Below, piece after piece: positions 63,986 to 64,000 of a DNA stretch of 64,000 nucleotides. The notes beneath the pieces were generated by a model. That model ran no database searches. It was not told the origin of the DNA and saw only the letters and a list, made by a program, of their open reading frames with translations. A program made the position numbers and the translations under genes. How positions within the stretch are numbered: position 1 is the stretch's first letter; every line of letters starts with the position of its first letter. This DNA comes from Alteromonadaceae bacterium (GTDB lineage Bacteria > Pseudomonadota > Gammaproteobacteria > Enterobacterales > Alteromonadaceae): NCBI GenBank assembly GCA_014872785.1, contig WKFJ01000060.1:37948-101947 (forward strand), given 5' to 3'.

Positions 63986-64000
63986 ATGTATATCAATAAC

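Larger units (their letters stand above)
63592..64000. other. Right-end region without an established gene
   Basis: About 409 bp. It contains dispersed-repeat copy 2 (63619-63648) and two very short minus-strand frames near the edge (63837-63985). No terminator of the mutarotase gene is evident. Any neighbouring gene lies outside the window. Confidence 0.5.

Overview
The window reads as ordinary chromosomal core of a marine gammaproteobacterium, most likely Alteromonadales (Alteromonas/Glaciecola/Paraglaciecola-like). The reasons are the ligA-zipA-smc block with a divergent cysZ, the bioA / bioBFCD arrangement, Vibrio/Alteromonas-type families (DUF2989 lipoprotein, YeaC, YfbR, CBM9-DUF5916 outer-membrane protein), moderate G+C judged by eye, and many U-tract hairpin terminators. 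No species was identified by comparison. I see no rRNA, tRNA, CRISPR array, complete insertion sequence or prophage.

Layout. 1-7.7 kb: ligA (cut by the window edge), zipA and smc on the minus strand, then cysZ, a membrane diguanylate cyclase and a small RRM RNA-binding protein with a structured leader. 8-17.5 kb: a large outer-membrane DUF5916 protein, a lone glycogen-binding-domain protein, an Lrp-type regulator divergent from ctlX with a perfect inverted repeat between them, a Cys/Met-metabolism PLP enzyme, an acyltransferase, an NRDE/TANGO2 protein, an aromatic/aspartate aminotransferase and an FRG-domain protein. 17.5-22.7 kb: biotin synthesis, bioB-F-C-D leftward and bioA rightward, with a clear BirA operator between them. 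22.7-31.5 kb: asnS, a DoxX protein, a nitroreductase, a CHASE-GGDEF cyclase, a TetR regulator with two matching operator palindromes and an unknown four-helix membrane protein, and a FadH-type reductase.

31.7-42.9 kb: sppA, a DUF885 metallo-hydrolase, VOC and DUF1428 proteins, a GNAT enzyme, several poorly known small genes (37-40 kb, the most accessory-looking part, with a G-rich 17-bp tandem repeat), an S9 peptidase and a YfbR-like nucleotidase. 43-52.7 kb: a large DUF349 coiled-coil protein co-transcribed with yeaC and a zinc-ribbon protein, an alanine/glycine symporter with an unusual internal loop, an M14 carboxypeptidase, a thioredoxin-like protein, a long GAPDH paralogue and a DUF2989 lipoprotein. 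52.8-63.6 kb: msrB, gnd, then the alpha-glucan run malQ-glgB-glgX, divergent from gapA and a hexose-6-phosphate mutarotase.

How it fits together. The right end is a central-carbon and glycogen neighbourhood: branching, debranching and glucanotransfer beside GAPDH, 6-phosphogluconate dehydrogenase and a sugar-phosphate mutarotase. The biotin block is complete from BioC onward and looks self-contained under BirA. I did not find a clearly new multi-gene system. The most interesting signals are regulatory or structural: the paired TetR operators, the Lrp/ctlX palindrome, the two-hairpin RRM leader, the G-rich tandem repeat beside a possible transporter remnant, and the duplicated motif inside the symporter loop.
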